This document shows positions 1 through 11,526 of a stretch of DNA of 20,681 nucleotides, piece by piece. Position numbers and translations under genes: made by a program. How positions within the stretch are numbered: the stretch's first letter is position 1; each line of letters opens with the position of its first letter. Source of the stretch: DAOUBA01 sp034432855 (GTDB taxonomy: Bacteria > Chloroflexota > Anaerolineae > B4-G1); NCBI GenBank assembly GCA_034432855.1, contig DAOUBA010000118.1:1-20681 (forward strand). The letters are read 5' to 3'. Under the pieces are notes generated by a model. The model made no database searches and was not told the DNA's origin. It saw only the letters and a program-made list of their open reading frames with translations.

Positions 1-45
1 GCGCTCGCCAGCGCGTGGGCGATCTTTCGGCGGCAGGAGTTGTAG
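1..45 (+). CDS. C-terminal end of an unidentified protein (partial)
   Basis: Frame 1 is open from the window edge to a TAG at 43-45 and encodes ALASAWAIFRRQEL. The stop abuts the ATG of the next gene (TAGATG), so the two are probably co-transcribed. A hydrophobic stretch followed by a short basic tail of the F-R-R-x-E/D-L type is typical of the C-terminus of ABC-2 type transporter permeases. Fourteen residues are too few to identify a family, so that reading is only a guess. Confidence 0.45.
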   Translation, partial: ALASAWAIFRRQEL

Positions 46-825
46 ATGGAACGCAAGCGATTCGACTGGCGCGAGTTCCTCATCCTGTGGGGCGCCGGGG
101 TTGTGGGGACGCTCGCGGTCATCCCCTATGCCCTGAGCCTGCAGGGGCTTTGGCGGGCGGGCTTTCCCTGGCCGGCGTACCTCACGCTGACCATCGCCCT
201 CCAGTGTGTTCAGAATGCCATCCTGGTGGCAATCGCCGTGGCGCTGGGGCTGCTGCTGGCCCGGCGGATCGGGCTGGGTGCGCCGCTCCTCGAAGCGCGC
301 CTGGCCGGGGAAACGGGGGGCGGGCGGTTGCGCGCGCTGCTCCTGCCCTCGGTGCTGGTCGGCGTCGCGGCGGCAGTGCTCATCATCGCGCTCGATCTCC
401 TGGTTTTTGCGCGGCTGATGGACGTATCCGGGTTGGCGCCGGACGCGCCTCCGGCCTGGCAGGGCTTTTTGGCCTCGTTCTACGGCGGCATAACCGAGGA
501 ATTGTTGATGCGGCTCTTCTTGATGTCGCTCCTGGCCTGGCTACTGGGCCTGGTATGGCGCGTGGCCCCGCATCGGCCGGCGCCGGGCGCGTTCTGGGCG
601 GCGAACGTGGCGACGGCGGTGCTCTTCGGGTTGGGGCACCTGCCGACGACGGCGGCCCTGGTGCCGCTGACCCCCGTCGTGGTGAGCCGCGCCATCATCC
701 TGAACGGGATCGCCGGCGTTGGGTTCGGCTACCTGTACTGGAAGAAGGGGTTAGAGGCGGCCATAGTCGCGCACTTTAGCGCCGACCTCGTCCTGCACGT
801 CCTGATGCCGTTGCTTCTTGGCTGA
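46..825 (+). CDS. CPBP-family intramembrane glutamic protease (Abi/CAAX-like)
   Basis: A polytopic membrane protein of 259 residues. It carries the CPBP signature in order: EELLMR (E151, E152, R156), FGLGH ending in H198, and HFSAD (H243, D247), each in a hydrophobic segment. These are the glutamates and histidines that form the active site of the Rce1/CAAX-protease superfamily. Several hydrophobic stretches (about residues 11-33, 45-72, 100-125, 160-175, 185-205, 215-230) fit six to eight membrane spans. Bacterial members cleave peptides or precursors in the membrane, and some give bacteriocin self-immunity; the substrate here is unknown. The ATG directly follows the stop of the preceding gene, so translational coupling is likely. 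The family is clear; the physiological role is not. Confidence 0.85.
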   Translation: MERKRFDWREFLILWGAGVVGTLAVIPYALSLQGLWRAGFPWPAYLTLTIALQCVQNAILVAIAVALGLLLARRIGLGAPLLEARLAGETGGGRLRALLLPSVLVGVAAAVLIIALDLLVFARLMDVSGLAPDAPPAWQGFLASFYGGITEELLMRLFLMSLLAWLLGLVWRVAPHRPAPGAFWAANVATAVLFGLGHLPTTAALVPLTPVVVSRAIILNGIAGVGFGYLYWKKGLEAAIVAHFSADLVLHVLMPLLLG

Positions 826-845
826 GGGGCCGCCGTCGCGTGTAG

Positions 846-861
846 TGTTTCACGTGAAACA
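846..861. promoter_or_regulatory. parS: parS chromosome-partition site (ParB binding site)
   Basis: The 16 bases TGTTTCACGTGAAACA form a perfect palindrome that equals the bacterial parS consensus bound by ParB/Spo0J. The palindrome extends one more base pair on each side (845-862). It lies in the 41-base gap between the CPBP protease and the zinc-ribbon-like gene. ParB loads on such sites, spreads, and helps segregate the replication origin region and load SMC. Chromosomal parS sites usually cluster near oriC, so this segment may be origin-proximal. No parA or parB gene is in the window. Confidence 0.9.
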
Positions 862-872
862 CCCGGGTGGGT

Positions 873-1574
873 ATGGGGGGCTATCTCCTGCTGGCGCTCG
901 TGCTGGGCGGGCTGGGCTTTCTGGCGTATCGGGGCGGGTGCATCTGGGTAGACGCAGGCCGACGCGGGTTCGCGTGGCCGCGCCGGCTCGGTTGGGCGCT
1001 CCTGGGCAGCGTGGCCCCGGCCCGTTACTGGTGGGATGCGCGGCTCGCGGCGTTTTCGCCCGCTGAACGGGCCGACCTGCTCGCCCGCGAGACCGCCGCG
1101 CTGGGCCTGAGCCGCGCCGATGGCCTGCGCTGCCCCCTCTGCCGCGCCGAAGTGCCCCACGCCTGGACGTTCACACCCGATGGCCGCCCCACCGTCGCGC
1201 CGGGCCCGGTCCGCTGCCCGCGCTGCGACTTTCGCCTGGACTCCTGCCGCCACTGTGCCCGCTTTCTGCCTGGCAGCCCTCCGATGTGGGGGCAACTCGC
1301 CCTGGCCGATCCCGATCCCACCTTCGGGCGCTGCGATCATTACAGAGAAGTGCAGCCCGTGGAACAGGTCTGCCGGCCGGACGTGGCCCGTCGCCTGAAG
1401 GAGCGCGGCTGGGAGACCCTCCGTTCGCCCATCCCTATCGTGGATAGTTTCGTGCCCCCGGATTTCTGCAGCGCCTTCAAGCCCGATCGCAGGCGGCTGC
1501 GCCTGGGCGGGGTGCGCTGGCCCGACGCCCGCCACACGGCGCTCCTGCGCCTGCTCTCGCCGCCGGCCCTGTGA
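873..1574 (+). CDS. Hypothetical membrane-anchored zinc-ribbon-like protein
   Basis: No family is recognised. The protein is about 233 residues, with an N-terminal hydrophobic segment (GYLLLALVLGGLGFLAY) suggesting a single membrane anchor. It then carries three CxxC pairs: CPLC and CPRC separated by 24 residues, and CRHC six residues after CPRC. Further cysteines lie in RCDHY, VCRPD and DFCSA. This pattern fits one or two zinc-binding ribbons. The start could be ATG 873 or an in-frame GTG at 867; neither has a good Shine-Dalgarno sequence, although GGGTGG lies just upstream of 873. The parS site lies immediately before the gene. It converges on cutA, whose stop is 54 bases away, and no clear terminator hairpin lies between them. 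Codon use matches the GC-rich neighbours, so it is probably a native gene. Confidence 0.65.
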   Translation: MGGYLLLALVLGGLGFLAYRGGCIWVDAGRRGFAWPRRLGWALLGSVAPARYWWDARLAAFSPAERADLLARETAALGLSRADGLRCPLCRAEVPHAWTFTPDGRPTVAPGPVRCPRCDFRLDSCRHCARFLPGSPPMWGQLALADPDPTFGRCDHYREVQPVEQVCRPDVARRLKERGWETLRSPIPIVDSFVPPDFCSAFKPDRRRLRLGGVRWPDARHTALLRLLSPPAL

Positions 1575-1628
1575 GCTCTCCAGAGAAATCGGCCTCAGAG
1601 ACGCTCCTACCGCGGTTCGCGTCGAGAA

Positions 1629-1949
1629 CTACTCTGCGAGGTTCTCGTCCAGCCAGCGCAGGTAACTCGCGCTCCCTGCCGTCACCGGCACGGCCAGAAT
1701 TTCCGGCTCCTCGTAAGGGTGCACCGCGCGGATGGCCCGCTCGACCGCCTGGTACAGGTCTCCCCGGCTCTTGGCAATGCACAACCACTCCTCGGCCGTC
1801 TCGACCTTGCCCTGCCAGCGGTACGTGCTGGTGATGGGGCCGACGACCTGGACACAAGCGGCCAGACGCTGTGCCACCAGCGCGTCGGCAATCGCCTGGG
1901 CGTCGGCCTTGCTGCCTGTGGTCGTCAAGACCTGGATGTGCTCCACCAT
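1629..1949 (-). CDS. cutA: Divalent-cation tolerance protein CutA
   Basis: The 106-residue length is normal for the CutA1 family, a small trimeric ferredoxin-like protein linked to copper tolerance in E. coli; its biochemical function is still unclear. Family hallmarks are visible: an N-terminal beta strand (IQVLTTTGS), LAACVQVVGPITSTYRWQGK, and HPYEEPEILAVPVTAGSASYLRWL near the C-terminus. The ATG at 1949 gives the usual CutA N-terminus and has AAGGA five bases upstream, supplied by the last unit of an intergenic repeat. An in-frame GTG at 2000 follows a stronger AGGAGG motif, at six bases, inside the end of the upstream gene. That start would add a 17-residue, repeat-encoded extension (with TTKDTKDTKE). 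The gene follows the Gfo/Idh/MocA gene by 53 bases and may share its transcript. Confidence 0.9.
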   Translation of the reverse strand: MVEHIQVLTTTGSKADAQAIADALVAQRLAACVQVVGPITSTYRWQGKVETAEEWLCIAKSRGDLYQAVERAIRAVHPYEEPEILAVPVTAGSASYLRWLDENLAE

Positions 1950-1952
1950 AAG

Positions 1953-1985
1953 TTCCTTCGTGTCCTTTGTGTCCTTCGTGGTGGG
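1953..1985 (-). repeat. CACGAAGGACACAAAGGA-type tandem repeat
   Basis: Read on the minus strand, this is a short tandem array of ACGAAGG / ACAAAGG units between the oxidoreductase gene and cutA. In frame it encodes TTKDTKDTKE, a peptide seen as spurious N-termini in many annotated genomes and a sign of a dispersed intergenic repeat. Its last GAAGGA unit is placed to serve as the Shine-Dalgarno sequence of cutA. Whether it is repeated elsewhere in this genome cannot be seen here. Confidence 0.65.
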
Positions 1986-2002
1986 AAACATCATATCCAC
2001 CG

Positions 2003-3406
2003 TTACCCTCCTGTTTCAGCCCTGGCGCGATAGGCGTCCATATCCACCACCGTGCCCGTGACCCGCGCCTCCTCGGCGGCGAAGGCCATCAGGTGGCTCT
2101 CCAACGACTCACGGGCGGTGGTCAGCGCAGCGGAACGGTCGCGCGCGGCACGCACAAAGGCGGCCATCAGCCCCTCATCGCCGCCGCCGTGACCACTGTG
2201 CCCGATCTCGGGGACGATTCGCTCCATGCGGCCGGTGCGGTGGTCGTGAATCTCGATGGCGCCGCTCAGCCCGTAGGCGAACTTGCCGCGCAACGTGGCC
2301 CGCGTGCCGTCGTAGCGCATCGTGCGCCCCTCCTCATGCGAATGGCCGTGCATCACCAGTACCACCGATGCCCCGCTCTCCATCTCCATGTTGACGATCT
2401 GGTGATCCACCACATCGTTGTCACAGCGGTAGACGCAGCGCCCGTAGGGACCGGTCTGGAGCGCGCGCAGACGCGCCTCGCGGCTCGTGTCCTCGGAGAT
2501 GACGGAGACGGGCCAGTCCCGATAATCCAGACTCTTCTCCAGGCTGGGGATCAACCGGCGAAGCGTCTGCGTGAGCGCAGGGTGATCGAGAGCCAGGGCA
2601 GCCCCCAATCGTTCCCAACGATTGGGTGAGTAATGGCGGGCAATGTGCAACAGCGGCATGAGGTCCAAATAGAGACGCGGGGCGTGCCAGGGACACTCAT
2701 CGGCGGCGGGGCAGCCATCGGTGCAGCGTTCGGGAGCGCCAGGAGGGGCATTCTCGGCGCGGAAGTGGATCAGCGAACCGAAGGAACTGAGCCGCCTGCA
2801 CGGCCCCAGGTTCCAGTACAGGATGTCGAAATCGTGGCAGCACTTGGCCAGGATCATCGGGCTCTCGAGTTGGCTGTTACGCCAGTTGCCGCGCACGAAC
2901 GAGTGCGCCATGTGCCAGTAGACCACGTCCTCGCGGTGCTCGACGGTGACGATCTCGCCCAGGCGGCCGGAGGCGATGATCTCGTGCAGCGTGGAGAAGA
3001 AGGCGGTGTAGCGCAGCACGTGGCAAATCTGCAGCAGGCGACCGGTGCGCTCGGCGGCCTGCACCAACTGCACGCAGTCGCCCAGGGTGGTAGCCATGGG
3101 CTTTTCCAGCAGCACATCGTAGCCGGCCTCCAGCGCGGCGAGGGTGGGGGACACGTGCAGCCGGTCGAGCGTGCAGATGAGCGCGACGTCGGCGATCTGC
3201 CCCTGGGCAAGCAGGTCCTCCCAGGTGCAGTACTGGCGCTCCGGCGGGATCCCGTGCGCCTGGGCAAAGCGTGCGCGGCGCACGTCGTGCGGCTCGGCGA
3301 CGGCGACGAAGCGCAGTTCGTCGGGGTGGCGCAGGGCGTAGGGGGCGTAGGAGGCGTAGCCCCGCTCGCCGGCGCCGATCATGATGGCAGTGAGGAGTTG
3401 AGGCAC
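2003..3406 (-). CDS. Gfo/Idh/MocA-family NAD(P)-dependent oxidoreductase
   Basis: A 467-residue sugar or cyclitol dehydrogenase-type enzyme. The N-terminal Rossmann motif is MIGAGERGYASY. The family signature EKPMA is at E101-K102-P103, where the lysine normally sits near the substrate and nicotinamide. A large C-terminal alpha/beta domain follows. A cysteine cluster (C228, C232, C238 in CTDGCPAADECPW) is an insert seen in a subset of this family and may bind metal. The GTG at 3406 is chosen because AAAGGAG lies five bases upstream and the Rossmann strand begins right after it. The longer frame to 3484 would translate the junction repeat. It lies downstream of a GH20 gene on the same strand, so it may act on an amino sugar or related glycan product; that is an inference. 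The exact substrate is unknown. Confidence 0.88.
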   Translation of the reverse strand: MPQLLTAIMIGAGERGYASYAPYALRHPDELRFVAVAEPHDVRRARFAQAHGIPPERQYCTWEDLLAQGQIADVALICTLDRLHVSPTLAALEAGYDVLLEKPMATTLGDCVQLVQAAERTGRLLQICHVLRYTAFFSTLHEIIASGRLGEIVTVEHREDVVYWHMAHSFVRGNWRNSQLESPMILAKCCHDFDILYWNLGPCRRLSSFGSLIHFRAENAPPGAPERCTDGCPAADECPWHAPRLYLDLMPLLHIARHYSPNRWERLGAALALDHPALTQTLRRLIPSLEKSLDYRDWPVSVISEDTSREARLRALQTGPYGRCVYRCDNDVVDHQIVNMEMESGASVVLVMHGHSHEEGRTMRYDGTRATLRGKFAYGLSGAIEIHDHRTGRMERIVPEIGHSGHGGGDEGLMAAFVRAARDRSAALTTARESLESHLMAFAAEEARVTGTVVDMDAYRARAETGG

Positions 3407-3442
3407 AAGGGCTCCTTTCGGTGGGTCGGTAGTAAGTAAACT

Positions 3443-3504
3443 GGTAGATTGGTAGTTGGTACCGGTGGGTCTACCAATTACCATCTACCAACTACCAATC
3501 TACC
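3443..3504. repeat. Junction repeat forming a 19-bp perfect inverted repeat
   Basis: The 19 bases GGTAGATTGGTAGTTGGTA (3443-3461) recur as an exact reverse complement at 3486-3504, separated by 24 bases. The structure fills the gap between the GH20 stop (3508) and the start of the oxidoreductase gene. As RNA it could form a long hairpin. No T-tract follows on the transcribed strand, so it is not a classical terminator. The same sequence recurs at 13888-13925. Confidence 0.85.
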
Positions 3505-3507
3505 GAT

Positions 3508-5529
3508 CTAATCCGGCCAGTTCTGCCAGAGTGTGCGATAGTCGTCGGTATCGTAGGTCTTGAGATCGGCGTCCACCGGTTCGCCCCGGAGTAGCGCCAG
3601 GCGTTGGCCCTCCAGCCAGCGGATCGCCGCCTTGTAGCGCACGCGCAGGCCGGCATAGTAGCCGAGCGCGACGTGTATCTCGCTGCGGCGGGCGCGCGCC
3701 AGCCACAGCGCCTCGAACTCGGCCCGCAGCGATTCGAGTTCGGCGTCGAGCGCCCGCAGCCCCAGGATGTACTTGTAGATGCACCCGGCGCTCACCTGCG
3801 GATCGTGCAACCCCCGGCGGATCTCTTGCGAGAGCACCGTCTTACGGGCGGCGTAGGCGGTCAGGCGGGCGGCGGAAGCCAGTTCGCGCAACGTCAGTTC
3901 GCGGGGATGGCCGGGGGCCAGCACGTCGCAGGTCACGGCGGCCTGTTCGGACAACTCGCGCATCGCGGCCAACGTCTCGGCGGGCAGCGCCTCGTCGCCG
4001 ACGACCGTGACGCCGGTCAACGGCTCGTCGAACAGCGCCAGGGCGGTGTAAGAGACGTTGGGGCGGTAGATGCCGGGGAGATCGTTGGTGCGCGCCAGTT
4101 GGTGGATCGCCTCCAGGATGCGCTCGTGGTCGCGCCCGAAGAAGAGCGGGCCGAAGGCCGCCTCGAATTCCTCGTCGCGCGTCGTGCCGCCGCTCCAGCC
4201 CTGCGCCGCGCCAAAGACGTAGCCGTACCAACTCAGGCCCAGCGGCTGATAGTGGCCGCCGTCGCCCCAATCGGTGTTGAGCATTCCCTCGGCCCTGGCG
4301 GCCACGCCGTCGCGCGCGAAATTGCGGATGTTGACGTTGGCGCCGTACAGACGCGGGAAGAGGCTGTTCCACGAGCCGACGCCTGGACAGACCCAGAAGC
4401 GGCGTCCGGCTTTGGCAAAGACCTGGACGCTGGGGTATTCGTCGGCGGGATCGTAGTGCCAGTCGAGCAGGGTGACATCGTCGGGCACCTCGCCGATCAG
4501 TTCGGGGTGGTGGAGCAAAATGTCGCCCCATACCTGAATGCGGCGACCGTAGCGGGCGGCCAGTTCGCGCACGCGCAGGATGTGGTTGAGATAGACCCGC
4601 CCGACGCCGATTGTGGCGGCCAGTTCTTTGCTGGCGCCCTGGCCCAGGTCCCACGTCTCGTCACAATCCAGGTTGAAGGTGGTCGAGGTGAACGCGGGCA
4701 GCATGTCGGCATAGAGGTCGTCGAGCAACGCATAGGTCTCCTCGAAGGCCGGGCTGAGCGTCCAGAGCAGGTCCTCCGTCTCGGCCAGGTGGCGGTACTG
4801 AGGGATGAGCAGCGTGTTGCGGGCGTGGCCGAAGGACTGCAGGTTGGGCATCAGTTCGACATGGTGCGCGCGGCAGTGCGTGTCCAATTCGAGGATGTCC
4901 TGGCTGCTCAATGAACTGCACCCTGCGCCGATCAGCGGATGGCGGGGGAACTTGAAGGTGTGCTCGGTGTAGAGTTGCAGGACGTTGAGTTTGTAGTGGG
5001 CAAGTTCTGTTGCCAGATGCTTGAGGGTCTCCAGCGTGGGCACCTTGCGGCGGGAGATGTCGAGCATCAGGCCGCGATAGGGGAGCGCGGGCCAGTCGCG
5101 GGTACACAGCGCCGGCAGAGAGCGGCCATTGAGCCGCACCAATTGCCGCAGCGTCTGCACAGCGTAAAAGAGGCCGGCGGGGGCCTCGGCGTAGAGGGTG
5201 ATGCGCGGAGGGGCGACGTCCAGCGCGTAGGCTTGCGCCGCGACAGACTGAGGGGCAGGGATCGCCGCAGGCTCGACCCCGAAGGCCGTTGCCTGCTCCG
5301 CGCCGCAGACGAGCAGGATGGCGTTTTCGGCGCGGGGTGGGGCGAACGCCTTGACGATGGGCAGCATCAGGCCGGTCGCGTGCTGCACTTCATCCTGGAG
5401 TTGGCGGGCGGCGAACAGGGCATCGTCGCCTGCCGGAGCGGGAATCAGGATGAGAGTTTCGGCATCGAGGATGAAGGCACCTGCGAGTGTCGAAAGGCTT
5501 TTCGGTTGGGGCAGCGGACCTTGGGTCAT
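3508..5529 (-). CDS. Glycoside hydrolase family 20-type beta-N-acetylhexosaminidase
   Basis: A 673-residue protein. An N-terminal alpha/beta domain (to about residue 140) resembles the GH20 zincin-like domain 2. A TIM barrel follows, beginning RGLMLDISRRKVPTLETLK and continuing with YKLNVLQLYTEHTF. The D290-E291 pair in NLDCDETWDLG fits the GH20 catalytic aspartate and glutamate used in substrate-assisted hydrolysis of terminal GlcNAc or GalNAc. The surrounding sequence differs from the usual GGDE context, so this is a divergent member. A mostly helical C-terminal region of about 200 residues follows. No signal peptide is evident, suggesting a cytoplasmic enzyme that acts on imported oligosaccharides. 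The ATG at 5529 is preferred over 5547 because GGAGGAG lies just upstream. The downstream oxidoreductase is about 100 bases away and probably in the same unit. Confidence 0.82.
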   Translation of the reverse strand: MTQGPLPQPKSLSTLAGAFILDAETLILIPAPAGDDALFAARQLQDEVQHATGLMLPIVKAFAPPRAENAILLVCGAEQATAFGVEPAAIPAPQSVAAQAYALDVAPPRITLYAEAPAGLFYAVQTLRQLVRLNGRSLPALCTRDWPALPYRGLMLDISRRKVPTLETLKHLATELAHYKLNVLQLYTEHTFKFPRHPLIGAGCSSLSSQDILELDTHCRAHHVELMPNLQSFGHARNTLLIPQYRHLAETEDLLWTLSPAFEETYALLDDLYADMLPAFTSTTFNLDCDETWDLGQGASKELAATIGVGRVYLNHILRVRELAARYGRRIQVWGDILLHHPELIGEVPDDVTLLDWHYDPADEYPSVQVFAKAGRRFWVCPGVGSWNSLFPRLYGANVNIRNFARDGVAARAEGMLNTDWGDGGHYQPLGLSWYGYVFGAAQGWSGGTTRDEEFEAAFGPLFFGRDHERILEAIHQLARTNDLPGIYRPNVSYTALALFDEPLTGVTVVGDEALPAETLAAMRELSEQAAVTCDVLAPGHPRELTLRELASAARLTAYAARKTVLSQEIRRGLHDPQVSAGCIYKYILGLRALDAELESLRAEFEALWLARARRSEIHVALGYYAGLRVRYKAAIRWLEGQRLALLRGEPVDADLKTYDTDDYRTLWQNWPD

Positions 5530-5610
5530 GTTTCTCCTCCGCAGCATCGTAATGTAAGGGCGGATATGACGGCATAGATTTTACGTAACTATTCAGGCGG
5601 TGACTGTAGA

Positions 5611-5734
5611 GGGCGAGGCGCGCCTCGCCCGTACACCCCTGTTTGGGCCTGCGGCCAACGGTTGGCCTGCGCCGACCATCCACCACTGGGTCTATGAGGG
5701 GTGTCGGCGCAGGGGCGAGCCAGTGGCTCGCCCC
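5611..5734. repeat. Cluster of palindromes upstream of rpoC
   Basis: Three inverted repeats are packed into 124 bases. GGGCGAGGCGCGCCTCGCCC (5611-5630) is a perfect 20-base palindrome. CCTGCGCCGAC (5666-5676) is complementary to GTCGGCGCAGG (5703-5713) across a 26-base loop. GGGGCGAGCCA and TGGCTCGCCCC (5712-5734) have 11-base arms around one central base. The rest of 5530-5900 contains no convincing gene; an open frame at 5600-5842 is only a translation of these palindromes. The block resembles palindromic intergenic elements that occur in many copies in some bacterial genomes. Confidence 0.75.
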
Positions 5735-5903
5735 AACCGGCGCGAAGTGCCTAGAGGGGGCGATTTCAATCGGTTGAACGATTACAATTTTACGCCCATT
5801 CCCGAGATCGTACAAGCGCGGCCGATTAAGACATTTGTCTGATAAAATAACCATTTATACTACAAATGAGCAGGGCGCTGTCGCTGGATTCCACTCGTAC
5901 AAC

Positions 5904-5931
5904 TTGACAAAACAGTGAAACCCGCTATAAT
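5904..5931 (+). promoter_or_regulatory. Sigma-70-type promoter of rpoC
   Basis: TTGACA (5904-5909) and TATAAT (5926-5931) both match consensus exactly and are 16 bases apart. Transcription should begin near 5938, leaving a leader of about 97 bases before the ATG at 6035. This shows that rpoC has its own strong promoter. It also excludes the in-frame ATGs at 5915 and 5930, which lie within the promoter itself. Confidence 0.85.
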
Positions 5932-5962
5932 GCACACTGTCAATGTAGATGTGGATGATCTT

Positions 5963-5992
5963 GAAGCGCTGAGCGATGGCCTCACGCGCTTC
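5963..5992 (+). promoter_or_regulatory. Leader hairpin in the rpoC 5' untranslated region
   Basis: GAAGCGCTGAG (5963-5973) pairs with CTCA-C-GCGCTTC (5981-5992), giving an 11-bp stem with one bulged C and a seven-base loop. TTTCG follows. It lies in the predicted leader, about 25 bases after the start site. It could act as an attenuator or as a binding site for feedback control, but the T-run is too short for a strong terminator. Function is inferred. Confidence 0.45.
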
Positions 5993-6034
5993 TTTCGTGC
6001 TTGCTACGGCAGGGAATCGTTTGCGAGGGGGATA

Positions 6035-10342
<4,308 letters not shown>

Positions 10343-10369
10343 CCCAGGTGGTGATAAGGCATTTTGCCT

Positions 10370-10410
10370 GCGGCAGTGCCGGTTCATGGCACTGCCGCGT
10401 TTCTTTGTTT
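10370..10410 (+). terminator. Rho-independent terminator after rpoC
   Basis: GCGGCAGTGCC (10370-10380) and GGCACTGCCGC (10388-10398) form an 11-bp perfect stem with a seven-base loop. The T-rich tail TTTCTTTGTTT (10400-10410) follows. It lies 28 bases after the rpoC stop and insulates rpoC from mtnA. Confidence 0.9.
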
Positions 10411-10437
10411 GACAAAGCCGTATGCCCGTGTTACTAT
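10409..10437 (+). promoter_or_regulatory. Sigma-70-type promoter of mtnA
   Basis: TTGACA (10409-10414) and TACTAT (10432-10437) are 17 bases apart. The -35 box starts within the last bases of the rpoC terminator T-tract. The predicted start near 10444 gives a leader of about 28 bases to the ATG at 10473. The GTG at 10449 would be almost leaderless. Confidence 0.7.
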
Positions 10438-10472
10438 AGCACACTAACGTGATCGCCAGCGTCGGGATAGTG

Positions 10473-11525
10473 ATGCGCAGCGTCGAATGGCACGATGGCA
10501 AAGTACGGATGATTGACCAGCGGCTGCTCCCCGCCAAATTCCGTCTGGTCGAATATACCGATTACCGCGAGGTGGCTCAGGCTATTCGCACCATGGTGGT
10601 GCGCGGCGCGCCGGCCATCGGCGCGGCGGCCGCCTTTGGGATGGCGCTCGCCGTACAGCAAGCCGCCGGGCAAGACAGAGAGCCGCTGCTGGCTGCGCTG
10701 CGCGCCGCGGCGGATACCCTCTGCGCGGCCCGCCCAACGGCGGTGAACCTCTCGTGGGCCGTGGCACGGTTGCTCCGACGGGCCGAGGCCGAATCGGACG
10801 CAACGGCCATTCCCGCCGCGCTCCTGGCCGAAGCCCAGGCGCTGGCCGACGAGGACGTGGCGATCAACCGGCGACTGGGCGAGCACGGCGCGACGCTCAT
10901 CAGAGATGGCGACACGATCGTGCACCACTGCAACACTGGCGCATTGGCGACGGTGGATTACGGGACGGCGCTGGGCGTCATTCGCACGGCACACGAGCAG
11001 GGCAAACGCATTCACGTGCTGGTGGATGAGACGCGCCCACTGCTCCAGGGCGCGCGGCTCACTGCCTGGGAGTTGCAACAGTTGGGCATCCCGTTCACGT
11101 TGATCGCCGATAACGCTGCCGGTCACTTTATGCGCACCGGTCGGGTCAACCTGGTGCTGGTAGGCGCCGACCGCGTGGCGGTGAACGGTGACGTGGCAAA
11201 CAAGATCGGCACCTACAGCCTGGCGGTCGTGGCGCAGGCCAACGGTGTTCCTTTTTATCCGTGTGTCCCGACCTCGACGATTGACCTCTCATTGCCGACC
11301 GGGGATGCTATTCCCATTGAGGAGCGGTCCGCCGAGGAGATCACCGGCATCCTCTATCAGGGGCGGCCCGTCGCGCCGGATGGAGTGCGTGTGGCGAACC
11401 CGGCCTTTGACGTGACGCCACACCGCTATATCACTGGCATCGTCACCGAGAACGGTATCGCCTATCCGCCGTTTGAGGTGAGCCTGCGACGGATGGTGGG
11501 GAGGCCATTTGCGAGCCAGAATTGA
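10473..11525 (+). CDS. mtnA: S-methyl-5-thioribose-1-phosphate isomerase
   Basis: MtnA converts 5-methylthioribose-1-phosphate to methylthioribulose-1-phosphate in the methionine salvage pathway, which recycles the methylthioadenosine left by polyamine synthesis. The 350-residue length is typical. The N-terminal EWHDGKVRMIDQRLLP and VVRGAPAIGAAAAFGMAL are characteristic. The catalytic cysteine is C153 in HHCNTGALAT and the catalytic aspartate is D233 in VGADRVAVNGD; both are offset by the same seven residues from the B. subtilis enzyme (C160, D240). The C-terminal NPAFDVTPHRYITGIVTENG is also typical. ATG 10473 is preferred over GTG 10449 (eight residues longer) from the promoter position; neither has a good Shine-Dalgarno. 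The related ribose-1,5-bisphosphate isomerase is a less likely alternative. No other salvage gene is adjacent, but ahcY lies further downstream. Confidence 0.93.
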   Translation: MRSVEWHDGKVRMIDQRLLPAKFRLVEYTDYREVAQAIRTMVVRGAPAIGAAAAFGMALAVQQAAGQDREPLLAALRAAADTLCAARPTAVNLSWAVARLLRRAEAESDATAIPAALLAEAQALADEDVAINRRLGEHGATLIRDGDTIVHHCNTGALATVDYGTALGVIRTAHEQGKRIHVLVDETRPLLQGARLTAWELQQLGIPFTLIADNAAGHFMRTGRVNLVLVGADRVAVNGDVANKIGTYSLAVVAQANGVPFYPCVPTSTIDLSLPTGDAIPIEERSAEEITGILYQGRPVAPDGVRVANPAFDVTPHRYITGIVTENGIAYPPFEVSLRRMVGRPFASQN

Positions 11526-11526
11526 T

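Noticed and set aside
729..1535. A 268-residue minus-strand frame across the parS site and the zinc-ribbon gene.
   Set aside because: It is a high-GC shadow. The VSRETLH stretch in it is simply the parS palindrome translated.
3604..4914. A 436-residue plus-strand frame opposite the GH20 gene.
   Set aside because: It is a high-GC antisense shadow; the minus-strand frame has clear GH20 motifs and a ribosome-binding site.
5600..5842. An 80-residue open frame upstream of rpoC.
   Set aside because: It is a translation of palindromic repeats, has no ribosome-binding site and resembles no protein family.
5915..6034. A longer rpoC starting at ATG 5915 (40 extra residues).
   Set aside because: That ATG lies between the -35 and -10 boxes of a near-consensus promoter, so it would not be in the mRNA. 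ATG 6035 has a ribosome-binding site and the normal RpoC N-terminus.
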